A stretch of 40,832 nt of DNA from a virus, in the IMG/VR virus record IMGVR_UViG_3300035070_002212, positions 1-40,832 of that record. The stretch is one strand, 5' to 3'. The notes under the pieces were generated by a model. The model had not been told where the DNA came from. It was given only the letters and a program-made list of their open reading frames with translations, and ran no database searches. Numbering within the stretch: position 1 is the stretch's first letter; every line of letters begins with the position of its first letter. Below, piece after piece: positions 1 through 8,607 of this stretch. A program made the translations under genes and the position numbers.

Positions 1-1154
1 CCAAAAGGTGGTACACCAAATGAATTCTGCCATTCTTGTTGAGTAACACGATAAATATTAGTATCACCACTATCACAAGGGTCAAAGTAGTAATATGCAA
101 CACACGGAGTTTCACCTGTACAATCAATACAAGGATTTTCATTTAATACCTGGTAAGTACCTGTTAACACACCATTAGTGGTATAACCCGTTTCAATCAT
201 GGTTGGGTAACCAGCACATTCACCATTAATAGTTACACCAGTCGCTACTGTGCCATTACCAACAATATTCCCACCTAAAGTAGTTGCCGTGAATATAAAC
301 ACAGTATCATCACAACATGACTCAGCACTATATGTAGGTATATCACCACCCGACTCACTACAAGCACTACAATTATTATACTCTTCAATAGTAATATCCG
401 CAGTTTGACCAGTATAAGGTCTAAAACAAATATTGCCAGGTGTGAAACATAAATTATAATTTGTCTTATACGCCTTATCTTGGTCCAACGCATCCCCATC
501 GATTTTTACAGTCGTAACATCATAACTACATAACGATTCTGATTCTGTTAAAGTATACTGATATCCATCAGCATTATTATTATAATATGCAATAGCACTA
601 GTAGCACTAAATGGAATATCTACACTACCACAAGGGTTTATATCTGTACTTGAAACATCTAAAGACGTTAGATTTCCTTGAATCCATGTCCAAAATTCAG
701 TATTACCCGCAGGAGAAAATTGCCAACCTGTACGGTAATGATTTCCACTACCATCTATTCGATTAGCGTTATCGTCAATTACATAATTTACATCCGCAAA
801 GTAAACGTTATCGTTAAGATTTAGTAAATAATTTTTTTGATAAACATTAACCAATGGGAAAGTTGGGATATCCATACCGGTAGCAGGAAATGCAGTTGCA
901 CTACCTCCATTATAGTCATTATCCTTCATGGTATAGTCTACACTCTGATTCGGAGTCTGACCATCATAATCAACAGACCATGTCCTATGTTTGAAAAAGT
1001 TGAAATAGGTATATGTACCTCCCGTAAAAAGTTGTAGATAAGAGTCGTCAGTTGCACCACTGAGACCTGAATCCCACTGAACGTAATAAGTGTCACCTGT
1101 GTACAATGATGCACCAGTGGTCCTTTGTGTTAAAATAAAGTAATAACTAGCCAT
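1..1154 (-). CDS. Cysteine-rich putative tail/baseplate-peripheral protein (3' end outside window)
   Basis: This reading frame opens with ATG at 1154 and stays open to the left edge, giving about 384 visible residues with no stop, so the C-terminus is missing. The ATG shares its A with the TAA stop of the preceding gpI/gp7-like gene (TAATG), which supports translational coupling and fixes the start. The first 170 residues are rich in Tyr, Thr, Asn and Gly, like a beta-structured virion protein. After about residue 175 cysteines become frequent, with pairs such as CSAC, CC, CIDC and FDPC spaced through repeated Thr/Gly/Asn-rich segments. I do not recognise a family. Its position after the wedge proteins suggests a peripheral baseplate component, tail fibre or adhesin, but that is inference from order and composition only. 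Confidence 0.75.
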   Translation of the reverse strand, partial: MASYYFILTQRTTGASLYTGDTYYVQWDSGLSGATDDSYLQLFTGGTYTYFNFFKHRTWSVDYDGQTPNQSVDYTMKDNDYNGGSATAFPATGMDIPTFPLVNVYQKNYLLNLNDNVYFADVNYVIDDNANRIDGSGNHYRTGWQFSPAGNTEFWTWIQGNLTSLDVSSTDINPCGSVDIPFSATSAIAYYNNNADGYQYTLTESESLCSYDVTTVKIDGDALDQDKAYKTNYNLCFTPGNICFRPYTGQTADITIEEYNNCSACSESGGDIPTYSAESCCDDTVFIFTATTLGGNIVGNGTVATGVTINGECAGYPTMIETGYTTNGVLTGTYQVLNENPCIDCTGETPCVAYYYFDPCDSGDTNIYRVTQQEWQNSFGVPPF

Positions 1155-4093
1155 TATCCACAGTTAATTGTTATGTTTATACCCACGTTCAAGGTGATTG
1201 TTTTGTTTGTAAAATTTGGGTCACACCCTATATTTGTAAAAGTTATTGTGTTTCCACTTATAGTGTAACTTAAACCATATTGATATAAATACTGGAAATG
1301 TGTAATTGCCGCATTTAACCAATCATTATTTGTTGGTGACGATGAGAATCCGTACCCCGTAAAAAATTGTTGTTGAACTAATATATTACCATCTAACCTT
1401 AAATCTATATACCAATCAGAAACAACACTATTTAAATCACATTCATTAGTAGTATATCCACTTGATGATACAATAGTGTTTACTTGTTGGTTTAGTATAC
1501 TTTGGAAGGTCGATGCTGGATAAAAATCACAATCAACAATTTGTTTAGCACAATCGTACTTCCATAACGGACCTTCAATTTCACAAGGCTCACATTCTAT
1601 GTCAACAATCTCACAACCCCTTTGTAGTTTATAGTTATGTTTTTGTCTATGGAATTCTGAATTCTCCATTTTCTGACCACCCAACCATAATGTTGATGCT
1701 GGAACAACTTGTTCCACTAATCTCATCCAATAGTCACCAATACCATTAGTGAAGTCAATCATCTTTTGGTATGTGTATTGATTTGATGGTATATTTACAT
1801 CCACTCCCGACGTTAAATATTTCCAATATAATGACGATAACGTTACATACCCACCACTCGATGTTTGTCGGTTTCTAACATTAATCATATTCTTATAGAA
1901 TGTCTGAGCAAACTCAAAGAATGATTTCTCTTTTGGTCTTGGATTTATAACCGTCCAATCAATACCACCAACAGTAGGGTAAGGATAAGTTAATCCAGTT
2001 GCAGGTATTGGGTATCCAGTATTTCTACTCATGTTCCAAACGTCATACTCCAATCCCTGACCCATATTGAGGTATAACTCAATATTCTTTCTATTTAATA
2101 CTAATCTTTCATCGGTTACATCATAATAAGAATTGAAAATACCGTTACTTTTTCTTAACCCTGTTTCGGTACTCGACCATGATTTTAAGTTATCTTTAAT
2201 CGGTGTTAAGGTATACCCTAAATCCATATTAGGGAAGTCTCTAAACCTATTAAAGTATTTTTCACCAAAACTATATGGTTCTAATGATGTTTGTATATTT
2301 GTGTTCTGACCTGTAAAGTTAGAATTCTGTATATCAATGGTTTCATTTGACCTATGTTTAGGTGTTTGTTCGAACCATCCTGAACCCATCTCGAAAAAAT
2401 AACTGTCCGTTTGTGGTACCGCAGTAGGATATCCGTATTCATCCATCGGATAGTCAGTTCTAACATCCTCAACAAAAGATGTTATGGCTTGTGGAGTAAA
2501 TCCTGTATATGTAACTCCTTTAACTTTGTATGTGTCACTAGTCACTAATACAGGTAAAATATTTAATTTAGTCCCACTAGTTATCTCATCATACTCTTGA
2601 TTAAATTGTTTAAGGTTTATAGGTCCATCCGCAACATAAACGGTCTCATTAAATTCAATTAATGCTTTTGGTGCACCCACCATCCTCATTAAGAAATCTA
2701 TTGCGGTTCTTGTTCCTTTTGACTTATATAAAAACCCTGAATTGATTATTATCTTTCTGTAATATTCGTAATCTAATTCCTGAGGTGTTTTATCTCTAGT
2801 TTGACCAGGATATATGGATTGATTCTTTGTCCCGAATACTGCAGTTAAAAAGTCATCCTGACTTATTGGCGAATTATTTGTTTCAAACCCTAATGTTTGT
2901 GCTAAATTCTTTAATAATACAGACGGTATATCATTTTTAGGGTTATAATTAACATTATTCATAAATGCTAAGGCATCTATGAATTTTTTTGTCTCATCAA
3001 AACTTCTACCATAAATTTGTAGAACTTTCTCCATCTTTTGGTCAGACGTATCGAAATCTTTAAATGAACCTGTTACTAAAAATCTACTGATTAGGTTTGT
3101 TTTATAACGGTCCATTAGTTCCGCCACTTCATTAATCCTACTTAAGTAATTTTCATATCCTACAGTCTGCGTATCTAAATTCCATAAACCTAATACCGGC
3201 CAAGTAATATTTTCAACAGACGTATAATACTTACCCTGTTCAGTTTCTCTAGGAACCCTAAACATTGCAGTGTATTTTGGAGATATTAACCTATTTAATA
3301 AGAATTTCTCAATTTCGTCAAATGAATCATCAAAAATTTCTTCAGTATAGAATTTACTAGGTCGTAATGTAATGTCCTCAGTTGAAAAAGTAACTCCACT
3401 ATATGGATTACCTGCTACCACAACCTCTAAAGTACCTGAAGATAATGAAGTTGACGGTGTAAAGTCCTGTAATTTATATTCCGTCTCACCTGTTCCAATA
3501 AATAAAGAATACTTTAAGAATTGTCTAGTTAAGTTTCTGTACGGAGAAACATCCATTGGTCGAAGTGACATATTCCTGTCAGCCATCGTACTATAATCAA
3601 TATCAAATGGATTTTTTATACGAGCAACATCAATATTAAATGTAGTTTCGTCATCTATAATATCATAAGAAATATTATATACCGTATTTGCAGTTGTAAA
3701 ATCTGTATAAATTTTATCAACCTCTAATGCCGCAGGGAAATAATTAATTATCTTTGTAATTGATGATGAAAGTCTCTTTTGTAATGAACCATATAAAGAA
3801 AAGTTAGTTACAACAGAAATATCATAGTTTGGGTAAACACCGTAGTTACGAGCAATAATTTTTCTCGACTCTTCCAAACTAACCAAATCCATATTCTCCA
3901 ATGTGAACGGATTTGAAAATACACCTGTGTTAAAGGTTCTATTAACCTTTTCGACAACTGAAGTCGTGAACTCAAAATTACCCTGAGTTAAACCACCACC
4001 ATCAACAAGTTGAAACCCAACCAAATCGGGTGAGAATGTGTCCTGTCCTGAAGGTGGAGCGGGTGGAAAACGATATTTTTTATTACTAGCCAT
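1154..4093 (-). CDS. Baseplate wedge protein, gpI / T4 gp7-like
   Basis: A 979-residue structural protein that probably forms part of the baseplate wedge with the gp6-like and gp25-like proteins encoded upstream. Residues about 330-475 resemble the tail protein I family of contractile phages: a helical region is followed by the signature FLYKSKGTRTAIDFLMRMVG near 450-472. A second conserved-looking stretch near 790-820 reads VPASTLWLGGQKMEN and then FHRQKHNY, which I associate with C-terminal parts of these large wedge proteins. T4 gp7 is 1032 residues, so the size fits. Residues about 820-850 hold a cluster of cysteines (CEIVDIECEPCEIEG and later ones), and the tail resembles a small added beta domain. 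Both ends overlap neighbouring genes by one base in TAATG junctions. The family call is from recognised motifs, not from an alignment. Confidence 0.7.
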   Translation of the reverse strand: MASNKKYRFPPAPPSGQDTFSPDLVGFQLVDGGGLTQGNFEFTTSVVEKVNRTFNTGVFSNPFTLENMDLVSLEESRKIIARNYGVYPNYDISVVTNFSLYGSLQKRLSSSITKIINYFPAALEVDKIYTDFTTANTVYNISYDIIDDETTFNIDVARIKNPFDIDYSTMADRNMSLRPMDVSPYRNLTRQFLKYSLFIGTGETEYKLQDFTPSTSLSSGTLEVVVAGNPYSGVTFSTEDITLRPSKFYTEEIFDDSFDEIEKFLLNRLISPKYTAMFRVPRETEQGKYYTSVENITWPVLGLWNLDTQTVGYENYLSRINEVAELMDRYKTNLISRFLVTGSFKDFDTSDQKMEKVLQIYGRSFDETKKFIDALAFMNNVNYNPKNDIPSVLLKNLAQTLGFETNNSPISQDDFLTAVFGTKNQSIYPGQTRDKTPQELDYEYYRKIIINSGFLYKSKGTRTAIDFLMRMVGAPKALIEFNETVYVADGPINLKQFNQEYDEITSGTKLNILPVLVTSDTYKVKGVTYTGFTPQAITSFVEDVRTDYPMDEYGYPTAVPQTDSYFFEMGSGWFEQTPKHRSNETIDIQNSNFTGQNTNIQTSLEPYSFGEKYFNRFRDFPNMDLGYTLTPIKDNLKSWSSTETGLRKSNGIFNSYYDVTDERLVLNRKNIELYLNMGQGLEYDVWNMSRNTGYPIPATGLTYPYPTVGGIDWTVINPRPKEKSFFEFAQTFYKNMINVRNRQTSSGGYVTLSSLYWKYLTSGVDVNIPSNQYTYQKMIDFTNGIGDYWMRLVEQVVPASTLWLGGQKMENSEFHRQKHNYKLQRGCEIVDIECEPCEIEGPLWKYDCAKQIVDCDFYPASTFQSILNQQVNTIVSSSGYTTNECDLNSVVSDWYIDLRLDGNILVQQQFFTGYGFSSSPTNNDWLNAAITHFQYLYQYGLSYTISGNTITFTNIGCDPNFTNKTITLNVGINITINCG

Positions 4094-4998
4094 TAATCAA
4101 TTACATCATTGAAGTTTTTACTGAAATCGATATTATCACCTCTATCCTGACGAACCTCATACAATAGATTATTAAACTCATCTCTAATCTCAAACAAGTT
4201 ATATTGTTTGTAGATATTATTTGATGGGTCATAAATTGTGTAAATACCATCTTCCATACTCTTAGTCTGATTACCGTAAAGTGCAATCGCTAATGTATCG
4301 ATATCATGTTCAGCCATTTCAATATCTAATGTAATTGGATTAAAATATGTATTAGTAATTATAATGTCTTGGTCAGGTTGACCAATGAATGGTGTTGCGT
4401 TAGGTTTGTTTGACGGAGCACTTGAAGGCGATAACGTACAGAACAATAAATCACTACCATTCTCAACATATCGATATCGAATACTTTTTTGTGAACTATT
4501 AGTTAAATTAGTAGTTACTGGCTCACAATAAAATGAAGATGTTACAATTCTGTAAAAGTTAGGTATTTTAGTCCCATTATCGTTTAGATATTCAACTCTA
4601 AACCCAACTAATCCTTGTGCCACAAATTTATTTCTAAACTTGGCATCAACATTATTTAAATCAACAATAATACCTTTAACGTTAGGTAACGCAGATAAAA
4701 CACCACAATCTGTTATTGTTGTTCTAATCTCTGCAGGACGAATATATAGTGTATATATACCTGTTTGATTAAATTCATTTGCGGGTAAACGTAAATTATA
4801 CATACCACCCAAAATTTCATTTGTATTCCCACCAGTGTCGTTGTTGTGGAAATAAGGCGTCAATAAAGAAGCCGCATCTAATTCTTTAAGTACAAAGTCT
4901 TCAGTCACATCTCTACTTGGTGTGTAGTTCATAATGATTTCAACGTCTTCTGGAGACATATCTGCGGGTCTTGTAATTCCGTAAGTTCCTAATGCCAT
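4093..4998 (-). CDS. Hypothetical structural protein of the baseplate gene block
   Basis: A 301-residue protein that I do not recognise. The sequence has alternating hydrophobic and polar residues, with several Asn, Thr and Tyr-rich stretches and no signal peptide or membrane segment, which suggests a mostly beta-stranded virion protein. The N-terminal 40 residues are more helical and acidic (MSPEDVEIIMNYTPSRDVTE). Its stop codon shares a base with the start of the gpI/gp7-like gene downstream, and only three bases separate it from the PKD-domain gene upstream, so all are probably translated from one message. By position it could be a wedge accessory protein or a connector for fibres. No function can be assigned from sequence alone. 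Confidence 0.65.
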   Translation of the reverse strand: MALGTYGITRPADMSPEDVEIIMNYTPSRDVTEDFVLKELDAASLLTPYFHNNDTGGNTNEILGGMYNLRLPANEFNQTGIYTLYIRPAEIRTTITDCGVLSALPNVKGIIVDLNNVDAKFRNKFVAQGLVGFRVEYLNDNGTKIPNFYRIVTSSFYCEPVTTNLTNSSQKSIRYRYVENGSDLLFCTLSPSSAPSNKPNATPFIGQPDQDIIITNTYFNPITLDIEMAEHDIDTLAIALYGNQTKSMEDGIYTIYDPSNNIYKQYNLFEIRDEFNNLLYEVRQDRGDNIDFSKNFNDVID

Positions 4999-5001
4999 TT
5001 T

Positions 5002-6084
5002 TTAAGTTTCATTAATTTTATAGAAACCATAACCATATCTAGTTAGGTCTCCAAGGTTATCAACTTCACCCAATCTTTCTAATCCTTCAAAAGCTGAGTT
5101 CTTGCCTCTGTCTATAAATACTTCACTCTGTATTTCTGGTGAAGAAACCATGTCTAATAATACCTCTTGTTTTGTAATCGCACTAACACTGATGTCATTT
5201 TCAGTAATTCCTGAGGATTTTTGAATATATATTGTCGACCCATCTGGGTAATCATAATAAGTAACCTCATTAATAGTATATGCGGTATATTGTGGGTTTA
5301 TCTCATCTATCACACCCAATAAATCACCGTTTTTAAAAATAGGGACATTAGTCGCATACCTAATAGTCCCATAACTACTTAAAGTTGTTAGCTGACTTAT
5401 AGTATACCCTGAAACTAAAAAAGGTACAGACACATAATTTGATGAAATTTGCGAATTTATATTATTCTCCGCGTCACCACTAAAAATAAAGTTGTAATTT
5501 AATGGTGTTCCTGACCAACTACCACCTTGAGGTGTAAAAGTTATATTACCTTGTTGATTTGATATCGTAACTCCGGTCATCGGAATAGTAATAGTTTTTT
5601 TAACTTCCGTTGTACCCCATGGATTCGTTTGAGTAATGGTTATTTTATAATCACCGCTACTTGCGTAGGTGTGCGTTAAGAATGAAGGTGTTGTATCATT
5701 AATTGTTTGTGTAGATAACCCGTCTCCCCAATCAATAACATAGTTGGCTAACTTTAAAAACTTTTTAAAATCCCTATCAGACGTATTAAAGACTTTAATA
5801 TCATAACCACTTGCAGTACTGGCAGAATAAACAAAGTTATTGACCACATCTTTCTGCAAAAGATATCCGTCAAACGGTGTGTAGTAACCCAAATCATTAA
5901 AGGATTGTGTAAACACTAATGGTATGGTTAAACCCGTTAATAATGAAGAACCACCCGTACCACCACTAAGTATTTCACTCATACCCGAATACACACCAAA
6001 AGTATTACCACTATAAGTTTCCTGAACAATGTCATCTTTTAACACTTCAGGTGAAATTTTAATATATGTTCTATCAGTCTTCAT
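5002..6084 (-). CDS. PKD-domain baseplate-associated protein
   Basis: A 360-residue protein with one recognisable PKD-type immunoglobulin-like domain at about residues 105-170. The diagnostic pieces are YVIDWGDG (115-122) and, 15 residues on, THTYASSGDYKITI (137-150), the usual WGDG...HTY...G.Y.V pattern. PKD domains act as spacers or carbohydrate- and surface-binding modules in Bacteroidota secreted proteins and in some phage tail proteins. The remaining sequence is Ser/Thr/Gly-rich and beta-like, without membrane segments. It begins one base inside the stop of the upstream 279-residue gene (TAATG). A receptor-contact or baseplate-decoration role is inferred from the domain type and the neighbourhood. 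Confidence 0.7.
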   Translation of the reverse strand: MKTDRTYIKISPEVLKDDIVQETYSGNTFGVYSGMSEILSGGTGGSSLLTGLTIPLVFTQSFNDLGYYTPFDGYLLQKDVVNNFVYSASTASGYDIKVFNTSDRDFKKFLKLANYVIDWGDGLSTQTINDTTPSFLTHTYASSGDYKITITQTNPWGTTEVKKTITIPMTGVTISNQQGNITFTPQGGSWSGTPLNYNFIFSGDAENNINSQISSNYVSVPFLVSGYTISQLTTLSSYGTIRYATNVPIFKNGDLLGVIDEINPQYTAYTINEVTYYDYPDGSTIYIQKSSGITENDISVSAITKQEVLLDMVSSPEIQSEVFIDRGKNSAFEGLERLGEVDNLGDLTRYGYGFYKINET

Positions 6085-6923
6085 TATGGATTAACGTATT
6101 CGTAAAACTTCACAGGATTGTCTGTTGTACCAATTCTTATACCATTTAAATCAGTTAGTTTATATTGATAATTATCATAGTCGAGTACTATTTTAGTATA
6201 AAACTTATCCTCTTTATTAAAGGTGAATATGTTTGACATTAACGTTTGTGGTTCAATCATCATTCTAGTGAATTCACCTGTCTTACCATTAAAATGTTTT
6301 ACAGACATATAAAATTCATCTAAATTGATATATCCCCTATCTTTTAACCAATACACAAAGAACCCCTCTTTATCACCTATATAATCTAAATGATATGTTG
6401 GTATTCTAACACTCACATTTTTAGGGACGGTATTTGAACCTATATTAACATTATTAGTTTGTCCCTGATATGAAGGTAAAATTATGGTAAAATATATCTG
6501 TTGACTTTGACTCTCATTTGTGTCATAAAAATCTAACTTAAAAAAACTATTTTTATAAGAATTTGCACTATAATATATTTCTTTATTTGTAAATCCTGCT
6601 GCGTTATAGTTATTGACCCAATCACTAGATGTTGCACCTGTTACATCCACATTATCAGGTAAAAAATAAAACTGATAATTAACACTTGATTTAAATTCGG
6701 TTTGAGGAACATCTGGGTCTTTATTTACTATTCGGTATGATTCATGGTCAAATCTAGTTACTTCAAAATCCTCAGTAGGATTTATCACTTGTTCAACAAC
6801 ATCTTGTTCATATATTTCAATAGCATCTTCACGGCCATTAACATCCCAAAATTGTTCTATTGGTATCTGAAGTTCCCTTTCTACCCCATTATCTGAAAAT
6901 CTATACTTATTCACAATTATCAA
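6084..6923 (-). CDS. Hypothetical structural protein of the baseplate gene block
   Basis: A 279-residue protein of unknown family. It is rich in Tyr, Phe, Asn and Asp, has no cysteine, signal peptide or membrane segment, and looks predominantly beta-stranded. Its first 17 bases overlap the 3' end of the 566-residue gene upstream. I kept the ATG at 6923 because the next in-frame methionine lies far inside the protein. The 3' end shares one base with the next start codon. This tight coupling puts it in the same translational unit as the wedge proteins, so a virion baseplate role is likely. Nothing visible shows which one. Confidence 0.6.
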   Translation of the reverse strand: MIIVNKYRFSDNGVERELQIPIEQFWDVNGREDAIEIYEQDVVEQVINPTEDFEVTRFDHESYRIVNKDPDVPQTEFKSSVNYQFYFLPDNVDVTGATSSDWVNNYNAAGFTNKEIYYSANSYKNSFFKLDFYDTNESQSQQIYFTIILPSYQGQTNNVNIGSNTVPKNVSVRIPTYHLDYIGDKEGFFVYWLKDRGYINLDEFYMSVKHFNGKTGEFTRMMIEPQTLMSNIFTFNKEDKFYTKIVLDYDNYQYKLTDLNGIRIGTTDNPVKFYEYVNP

Positions 6924-8607
6924 TTATTGGTTGTACTATCATATTTAAACCACTGTATCTTACTTGTGGTGACATCTGATAAAAGTTTATGTCTTTAAAG
7001 GGATAATGAGCACCATTTAAAAATGGGTTATCAACACCAACACCTTCACTATCAACATATCCGTAAGGATAAAGGTCTCTCCATCTCCATCTCCCCTCAA
7101 AATTTGAGTAAAACGCATAATCAGGAATATTATCAACATCCTTTACGTTACCTGTTTCAACATACGACGAAAATTCTTTTACGTTAATTTTATGATAAGG
7201 GTAATAAACATAACCAATAGGAACCGCAGGATTTTTTCCCATAAAAAAGTGGTCAACATTAAAACTATATTTATGTAAAAGTGGTGATATTACATTTTCA
7301 GTCATTAAAAAGTCATTCCATTCACAAAAATCACCTAATAGTTCGTCACCATTTGATAAATTTTTATTATAATAAAATTGTTTACCATTTTTGGTGTATG
7401 TTGATAATGGTATATTATCTTTATTGTTACTATTAGTCGGTAACCACCAATTATCCACCACATTTTCAAGACGATTAAATTCCCAACCTATATTAATTGA
7501 GGTGTTTTGATTTGTTGGTGACGGCTTATTAAACCAACCCATATAACCCTTATTAAGAATCGTTACAAATAATTCAGTTAAGGGTCTATCTTGGTTATCC
7601 CTATATTTCGATATATCAATGTCTTTTTCGAATGTATAGGATGCCGTTTGTGAACTATTTCTAACTGAAACTCGTTGTACATTATTTGGCGTTAGTGCCG
7701 AATACTCTAATTTTGAATTATTATTAAATGGAATGTTTTCAAAACCCATTCTAGCCAAATTATAATCCTTAATGTCTGTTAATATTTTGTGTTTTCTGAC
7801 ATAATATTTTGATGTGGTTTCGTCTGAGTTATTTTTATTAATAACCCTTTTAAATGTACCCGTTACACCATCACCAAACGTAGTTCCCGTATACCCTAAA
7901 TCATATATAGAAAAAACATTTAAATCGCTTTTATATTCCTCATCACCCAATTCATAAACTTGAAAATAATATTCTCCATTGTAGTCAAATGATAATTTAG
8001 CGTACTCTCCAACACTTAAATTATGATTTCCACCACAGTAAAAGGTAATCAGTTCTTTACCACTTACCTTCCTTTTTTTCATTACGAATGGAATACCGTC
8101 ACTTACATTAAATAATGTCGTAGCACTTAATCTTTCATTAGTGTAGGACATTGTCTGAGCAGTTACATTTTCAAACGCGTATGAGAGATACATAGTCCAA
8201 TTATATGTCGTTGCACTTTTTGTGACTAAATCAACATGACCATCTATACCTTCAGTCCTTAAGAAACTAAACTCATCATATTGTGGGTACCCTCTCCAAT
8301 CATTACTAGTGACTGAGTTAAGAGCGTCTACATAATATAAATCATTTCTAAATGGAAAATATGTTGTTTTACCAGTATATATATTATCAAAAATATTACT
8401 TAATTTACCCGTAATTCTTATAGTGTTAGACGATTGACGTTCTTTATCAAACCTTTCAGCTAAATTTACTATAACTGTACGGTCACCTTCAACCATTTGT
8501 CTTTTCTGACCTTCTAAAGTAATTGGTAATCCACTATCTAAAGTGGGAGCCCCTTTATACTGTTTTTCGCTCGGAACTATTCTTATATTGTTTGGTTCCT
8601 TACTCAT
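6907..8607 (-). CDS. Hypothetical large structural protein of the baseplate gene block
   Basis: A 566-residue protein that I cannot place in a family. It has high Tyr, Asn and Asp content, many short beta-like segments, and no signal peptide, coiled coil or membrane segment. The start is an ATGA overlap with the stop of the 1715-residue gene upstream, typical of coupled translation. T4 has gp8 after gp6 and gp7 in its wedge operon, and this gene occupies a comparable position, but it is much longer than T4 gp8 (334 residues) and I see no convincing match. The aromatic-rich C-terminal half (for example WRWRDLYPYGYVDSEG near residue 507) could form a receptor- or partner-binding surface. That last point is speculation. 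Confidence 0.65.
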   Translation of the reverse strand: MSKEPNNIRIVPSEKQYKGAPTLDSGLPITLEGQKRQMVEGDRTVIVNLAERFDKERQSSNTIRITGKLSNIFDNIYTGKTTYFPFRNDLYYVDALNSVTSNDWRGYPQYDEFSFLRTEGIDGHVDLVTKSATTYNWTMYLSYAFENVTAQTMSYTNERLSATTLFNVSDGIPFVMKKRKVSGKELITFYCGGNHNLSVGEYAKLSFDYNGEYYFQVYELGDEEYKSDLNVFSIYDLGYTGTTFGDGVTGTFKRVINKNNSDETTSKYYVRKHKILTDIKDYNLARMGFENIPFNNNSKLEYSALTPNNVQRVSVRNSSQTASYTFEKDIDISKYRDNQDRPLTELFVTILNKGYMGWFNKPSPTNQNTSINIGWEFNRLENVVDNWWLPTNSNNKDNIPLSTYTKNGKQFYYNKNLSNGDELLGDFCEWNDFLMTENVISPLLHKYSFNVDHFFMGKNPAVPIGYVYYPYHKINVKEFSSYVETGNVKDVDNIPDYAFYSNFEGRWRWRDLYPYGYVDSEGVGVDNPFLNGAHYPFKDINFYQMSPQVRYSGLNMIVQPIIDNCE

